Shown here piece after piece: positions 10,801 to 16,800 of a stretch of DNA of 24,671 nucleotides. Each line of letters starts with the position of its first letter. The stretch's first letter is position 1. Under the pieces are notes generated by a model. It did no database searches, was not told the DNA's origin, and saw only the letters and a list, made by a program, of their open reading frames with translations. The stretch is from Chara braunii. Lineage: Eukaryota; Streptophyta; Charophyceae; Charales; Characeae. The stretch is from NCBI GenBank assembly GCA_003427395.1, contig BFEA01000023.1, positions 3,420,462 through 3,445,132 on the forward strand, given 5' to 3'. The position numbers were made by a program, and so were the translations under genes.

Positions 10801-13800
10801 GCAGATCAGAGTAACGTATTGCAGTTCTGAATACATAGGGCGGGTGAGTTTGATAAGTATATCTCAAGGCGGTCGCCCTTTATAAGAAAAAGAAAAGGAA
10901 AAAAAAAAAGGGTGGGGAGTAAAACAAAACAAAACAAAGCAAAACAAAAAGAATGAGGTGGGGAGTTAGTAGGTTCTGTAGAAGTATGGAAAGTAACGGT
11001 GGCTGGGAGACTGTGATTTGGCCTTCTTGTGGGAACGGAAGCATGATTTGGTTAAATTGAAGCCTAGAGGTATACATAATGAGGTAAAAACTGTGGACTA
11101 TATTGAAGCTTAGAGCTATGCATAATAACGAGGTAAAAAACTGTTTGCTCACAGGTATTTCGTGACATGTATCTGTGCAGTAGTACTGTATTAGGGCAAA
11201 CTCACACCAGGGCTTCTGTTGGGTGTACCTGATCGCAATTCCTGTCAGATTCGCTCCCAGAGGTGCTAGTGTGATTGTATGGCCTTTTGGTCACTGCTTG
11301 ATGATGTCTAAAAGGAGAAACAGGCTTGCTGTGGAGTAGTATTGCATTAGGGCATACTCATTAGGACTTCTACTGGGCGTACCCGACTGCGATTCCAGCC
11401 AGATTGTCCCAGCGGTGCTGCTGTCAGAGTATGGCCTTAGTCATTTCTTGATGGCATCGAAAAGTAGTACTGTGTTTGGGCATTACTCACCTGGGACTTC
11501 GACTGGGCATACCTGACTGCAATTCCAGCCAGATTCTGTCCCAGAGGTGCTGGTGTCAGAGTATGGCCTTGGCCTTAGTCATTTCTTGACGAGGTCTAGA
11601 AGCGAAAACAGACCTGGTAGGAGATCTGATGACAATCCAAGCCAGCGGGCTTTCTTTCTTGGTTTCTCGCTCCACTTTGTTTTGAATCCCTCAACCCTGT
11701 GACATGTCCTAAAAATGTTTATGGCAGACATCGACATCTTTTGCCCAAGGAGTCTGATCATGTGTTCTTTTCTCTTGCTGTTTGCTGTGTGGGGAAACGG
11801 CCAATTTTGTTGCAATGGGGGGGTGGAGTGCTAAGCAGAAATTTAGCCTCCATTTGATGCTGAATGCAGACAGGGAGTTCCTTGCGCAGAAAAGTGCACC
11901 ACATCGTGACTTCTACAATGTGCGCAAAGTCGATACCCATGTTCATCATTCTTCGTGTATGAATCAGAAGCATCTCCTCCGGTTCATCAAGTCCAAGCTG
12001 AGGAAAGAACCTGATGAGGTATTGCCTTCGCTTTCAGAAGAAAACTGTGCTACCCTACCCTACCAATGACAGCTTCCGTCTTCATCCGAATAGAACGCCC
12101 GGTCATTATAGCCGTATGTGGTGTGACTTTCAGTCGAGATACAGGAAATAATTACCTGGCGTTCTATTCGGGTGGAGACGGTAGGGAACTCCAACATTTA
12201 TTCATCAAACGATATGTGTAACCCAATACCTTCCCACTTCCGTACATTGAAATTGAGCCCAATACCTTCCCACTCCTGAAAAGGTCATCCTCCATACATT
12301 GTGTAACAATTTTCAAGAAAGCAGTCTCAAGAGAAAGGATTCACAACCCAATACCTTCCCACTCCTGAAAAAGGTCATCCTGCATAACAACGATATCAAT
12401 ATACATTGGAATTGAAGTCTCCCATCAGACAAGGAACATAACGTAGAAGTTGTCTATTCTCCAGGAACCTAGCAGTTGTCTATTCTCCAGGAACTGCAGC
12501 ATATCTTCTCCCCGAGTGTTTTGCAATCAGCTACGACTCTCCCACAGAGCTATAGAGCAACAGTGCCAAAAGAGTTGTTTTGCGACATCGGCCAGCCTCC
12601 AAGGTCTAAAGAAGCTCAAAGGCTAGCACACATGGAGAGTGCTTGGTCGCCCAAGGCGATCGGGTGAGTCGCAATCAGCGAGCTCCACCCTAGTCAGGCA
12701 GCTCTTCCCCATTCACGTCACATTCAAGCCTGTGGAAGGCATGTCAGATTTGCTGGGCTCTGAATTCCACAGGAAAGTGTTATGGAATGCTGCTATAACA
12801 GAATACACTGACCTGATGGAGGACCTACCACTTACTGAAGACTATGTCAAATTGCGACATCGGCTTGACGACCTGTCAGAATGTGAGAGTCGTGATAACT
12901 GTAGAAGAGGAGTTTCCATTTTTTTTTTTGTTGGTTGAGGTTGTAAGGTGATGAAGATGAGGAGGCCGAGGAGGAGGTGGAAGTGATGGCCACTCAATCG
13001 TCTTGATGACTTCACGATCACGCCTACCCTCTCCTCCGCGGGGAAGTGACCCAAAAGCACAGTAAAAAATAAACCTGGCTCCTGAGGGATGTGGGTGATG
13101 TGTGTGCATCTGTGTGTGTGTGTATACATAACTCCATGAAACAAGCATGACTGTGCCACACTGTTTCGTTGGACTTTCACCGGCTCATGTGCGTGCATCT
13201 GCGTGTGTTGTGTTTTGCTGCGATCAGGTGGTCATCTTCCGTGATGGGAAGTACTTGACTCTGCGAGAAGTGTTTGAAAGCCTGGATCTCACTGGGTGGG
13301 TATGCGAATGCTATGCATCTGTATGGGTCTTGTGTGCTGCATCTGTCACTCTCGTGGCTTTTCTTGGGATTTGGGTAACACATGGAGCACAGAATAACAG
13401 GGTCCTCGTTTGGTGATGCTTCGGAGAGTTCTCTATGTGTAGGTGATGATGCTTTGGAGAGTTCTTTTTCTGTCAGTTTAATGTGTAGGTGCATTAGCTT
13501 GAAGATCGAATGGGTAGCTCGCTACGGCAGATGTGGGCCCTGTCAAAGACACCTCTAGCCCTGTTTTGAATGCGCAAGAGACCAGTTGTCCGCGACATTG
13601 TGATCATGTCTGCCAAAGTAATGTGCTGAAAATGATGATTACTATGCTGTCCAAAGTTCTCCTCGCCACATGTAGTCCCTTTTCCCTTTTTTTTCTTTCT
13701 GTCTGTTGTTTTCTCGTCTCTTGCCTCTACATTGCCTCAGTCTGTATTTCTCTCTTCCCTGGGTCTTCTCTCAATTGCCATGGAGCTGGGCTTTTTGTTG

Positions 13801-16800
13801 CTCTGTCTCCGTTCCCTTCCGCTCTCTCCGTTCCTTTTCTATTTGCTTTTCTTTTCTTTTCTTTCCGAAACAGGACTCGTCTCCTGACTCCATATCCTTT
13901 CTGGGGATCATCGTTCGAGTGCCTTTTCCACTGGCAAGTCAAGGAGCAATGCATCCTCTGAAACCCCATGCTTTCTTCCATTAAGGCCGAAGGATCTTGA
14001 ACAGCGTTGATTGCTCCAGCTGCTGGAGGATTAAATGTGCGATAGCGTGATCTACCTAAGGTCCTCTCAGTCTTGCTGGGACGGTCGGATATGCTTTGGA
14101 ACCGAAAACCTCCGAAGGACCAGACCGGACCGGATGACGGGTCTTCTGTTGCTCATTCCATCACCGATGGAAGGTCTTTCTCCTGCAAGTTCCACTCCGG
14201 CTCGAAGCCGCCTTCTCTGCTGGCTTTGGGTTCATTTGATTGACAAGCGGGCTTACCTTTTACGCAGAAACTCGACCCCTTTTGCTTCCCATTTTGTCCA
14301 TTTCAGTCTGTCTCATGTTGTAGCAATTTTATCTCGAAGCAGCCTATTTTTGCAAAGGCTTTCTCCTTGGCTTTGAAGCAGTTCGGACTGTCGTTGGTGA
14401 GTTCCTTGATTTGTATTCCATCTGTACCTGAACTTCGTTTTCCCCACACCATGCTAATCAGCTGTGTCGAAGCTGCTTTCTTCTCAGTCGTTTCAAAGTC
14501 AATGGTCTGATGCCTCTGATCGCACCTTTTCCTCCATGTGGTCCAAAGAGTGTTTTTTCTGAGCGGAAGGTGAAAGCATCTTCGATCGGTCCTCCTCGGA
14601 AGTGATGGGAAAGGTTAATGGGTAAAAGGGTTCTAAGGGCAGAGATTCTTTTCCCCTTTGGTTTTCATTTTCTGTTCCCCTCTTCCCTTGTCCTTCCTGT
14701 GTTCATTCTGAAGTCGTCTGATGTGTGTTTGAGTGAAGGCGGAAACAGATTGGAAACGATGGATGGTAATCCCTTTGAGATCGAAAAGCAGCAGGACCTG
14801 ACCGATGGCACCTAGGGATTTGGGGATTGAGATATATCCAAACTTCTCCAAAGGGAAAGGGGAGCATAGGGTGATGTGTTCGCGCCATGTTTGCTGTCTT
14901 CGGGCAGGCGGCGTTTGTGGGCTTGGCAGGAGTTTCATTTGTGACTGAAACTGCTAGTACACGGCTCCAACCTTGCTGAAAATGAACTTGTTACCCATCC
15001 GAAAATTTTGCACCTCGGGCCTACCAGACAACAACGGTTGGCGGCGCCAGCCAAAAGAAAAAGAAAAGTCGACGACAGGCGGCTCAACAAAGCTTGGCGC
15101 GCAGTGGAGCGCCTCCAGGCCTGGGTGTACTGATGGTTTAATAGAGCATGTGCATTTGTCTGTTTCTTATACTTTGCCGGGTGTGGTCCTAACAACTGTG
15201 TTCTTCTGTCGTTCTTGAGTAATTTTTGTTCCTGTGGACTGTCTGTTGGGGGGATTGTCTGTTCAGCTTGCTTTCAGCGAAATCCATATTGACTATCACT
15301 GAGTCTTATAACGTTTTGCGAGGATTCAAACCGGTTCATGTTGTTGATGTATGACCCTGACTTTTAGCATCCAATCATCTGTGTTCATTGTGAGGCGAGG
15401 TTTGTTACATGTGGATTCATTGTGGAATATGAAAGCTGTGGTCATGGCTGACGCGAAGTGGTTCGTGCTGTGGAGAAGGTAATCGCGACTGATTTGATCT
15501 TGTGGTCCGTGTTTCATCTGGTTTGTAGGTATGATCTCAATGTGGATCTGCTGGACGTTCATGCCGACAAGACCACATTCCATCGCTTCGACAAGTTCAA
15601 CTTGAAATACAATCCTTGTGGGCAAAGTAGGCTGAGGGAAATCTTCCTAAAGCAGGACAATTTGATCCAGGGTGAGTTTGCTGCTTATGGGACAAAATCC
15701 TCCCAAGCGGAGAATGAAATGATACTTCCACTTGCTTTGCCAAATCATTCACGCCTGGAGGATGATGGGCATGATGTGATGGAGGATTCCTAGCGAGCAG
15801 TGTGTCACATGTCAGACTCTGTGGTATTGGAGTCATGTTTGTTGCTCTGCTGTCCTTCTCAAGGGTTGTGAAGCAGTACGCTCTACTCAAAATCTGCATC
15901 TGGACAAACTTGCATTTGGATAACGGCGGTCTTAATCTTGCACAATTATTGGATCAATTTGTAGCTCCGCATTCAGCGCCGGTTCAGAAAAAAATTGCCC
16001 CAGACTCGGAAAGTGACTGTGGGCGATGAGGCCATGGTGTGAGTCTTGCGTGCTGCAGATGCGCTGGAGGACTGTTTTTGCTGTTTGGGTGGTCAGGGTT
16101 TTTTTATGGTGTCTGGAGGGCTTTCACAATAGGAATGGATGGATGGAGATGCCAAGGGCCATTCCGGCACTGAACCTCAATGATGGATTGCTGTGAAATG
16201 TGCACTGGTATCTTGTGGTGGTTTCCTCCTGATAAACAGTTTGACTTTTCCTGTTATGTCTACCTGTTGGAGGGCAAATCGGTCAGTTTGTCACTGCTAC
16301 ATCTATCCTCTGCTATGTCTATCCTGTTAGTTCTAAGCTGCCTGCTGGTGAAGAGGAGGGCTTTGACTTGTACTGTTCCTTTACTGCACCTTGGTGATAG
16401 ATTGCAGGTAGACTTGGCTCTTGTGGTCAAGGTCGCCGGTTCGAATCCGTGCTTGCATGTAGAAGGTCTGAGGCCGAGATGTACGGAATATAACTGCTGT
16501 CGAATGCGCCCGTGGAACTTGCGGCCAGAGATAAGTCCCGTTTGAGTGACCGGGTATAAAGTACCAGTGGGGGGGTCTCGTGCTGATTGGAGCGAAGTGT
16601 GTGAGAATTGCCGCGTCCGTGTGGTGTTGTGTGTGGTGTTGTGTGTGGTGTTGTGTTGAGTGTGGACACTACAGCCTTGCAGGGGTGGAGTGGATATCAC
16701 GATTGGTATTGCTCGACTTTTGTATGTTTGCATGCTTGGGTGACCCTCCGTGAACATCTATTGTGCAAGCAGCCACCCTTGTGTTGTTATGTTTGTGTGC

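Larger units (their letters stand above)
10145..11838 (+). other. AMPD intron (1.7 kb) with retroposon pile-up
   Basis: Contains a duplicated donor region (10137-10318), two poly(A)-ended elements in series (10519-10707, 10725-10910), an AAAAC-rich tail (10922-10950) and a three-copy repeat (11179-11610). No other gene is seen. Confidence 0.85.
12019..13227 (+). other. AMPD intron (1.2 kb)
   Basis: Contains an intact short MITE (12076-12181), three copies of CCCAATACCTTCCCAC at 12222, 12258 and 12347 within larger diverged repeats, a 26-bp repeat at 12449/12475, and a possible coding remnant (12476-12938). A GT-rich tract lies near 13098-13125. Confidence 0.85.

Noticed and set aside
16260-16757. 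165-codon minus-strand open frame
   Set aside because: Contains the His/Thr-rich product of the GTGTGGTGTT repeat and covers a tRNA-like segment; no domain seen.
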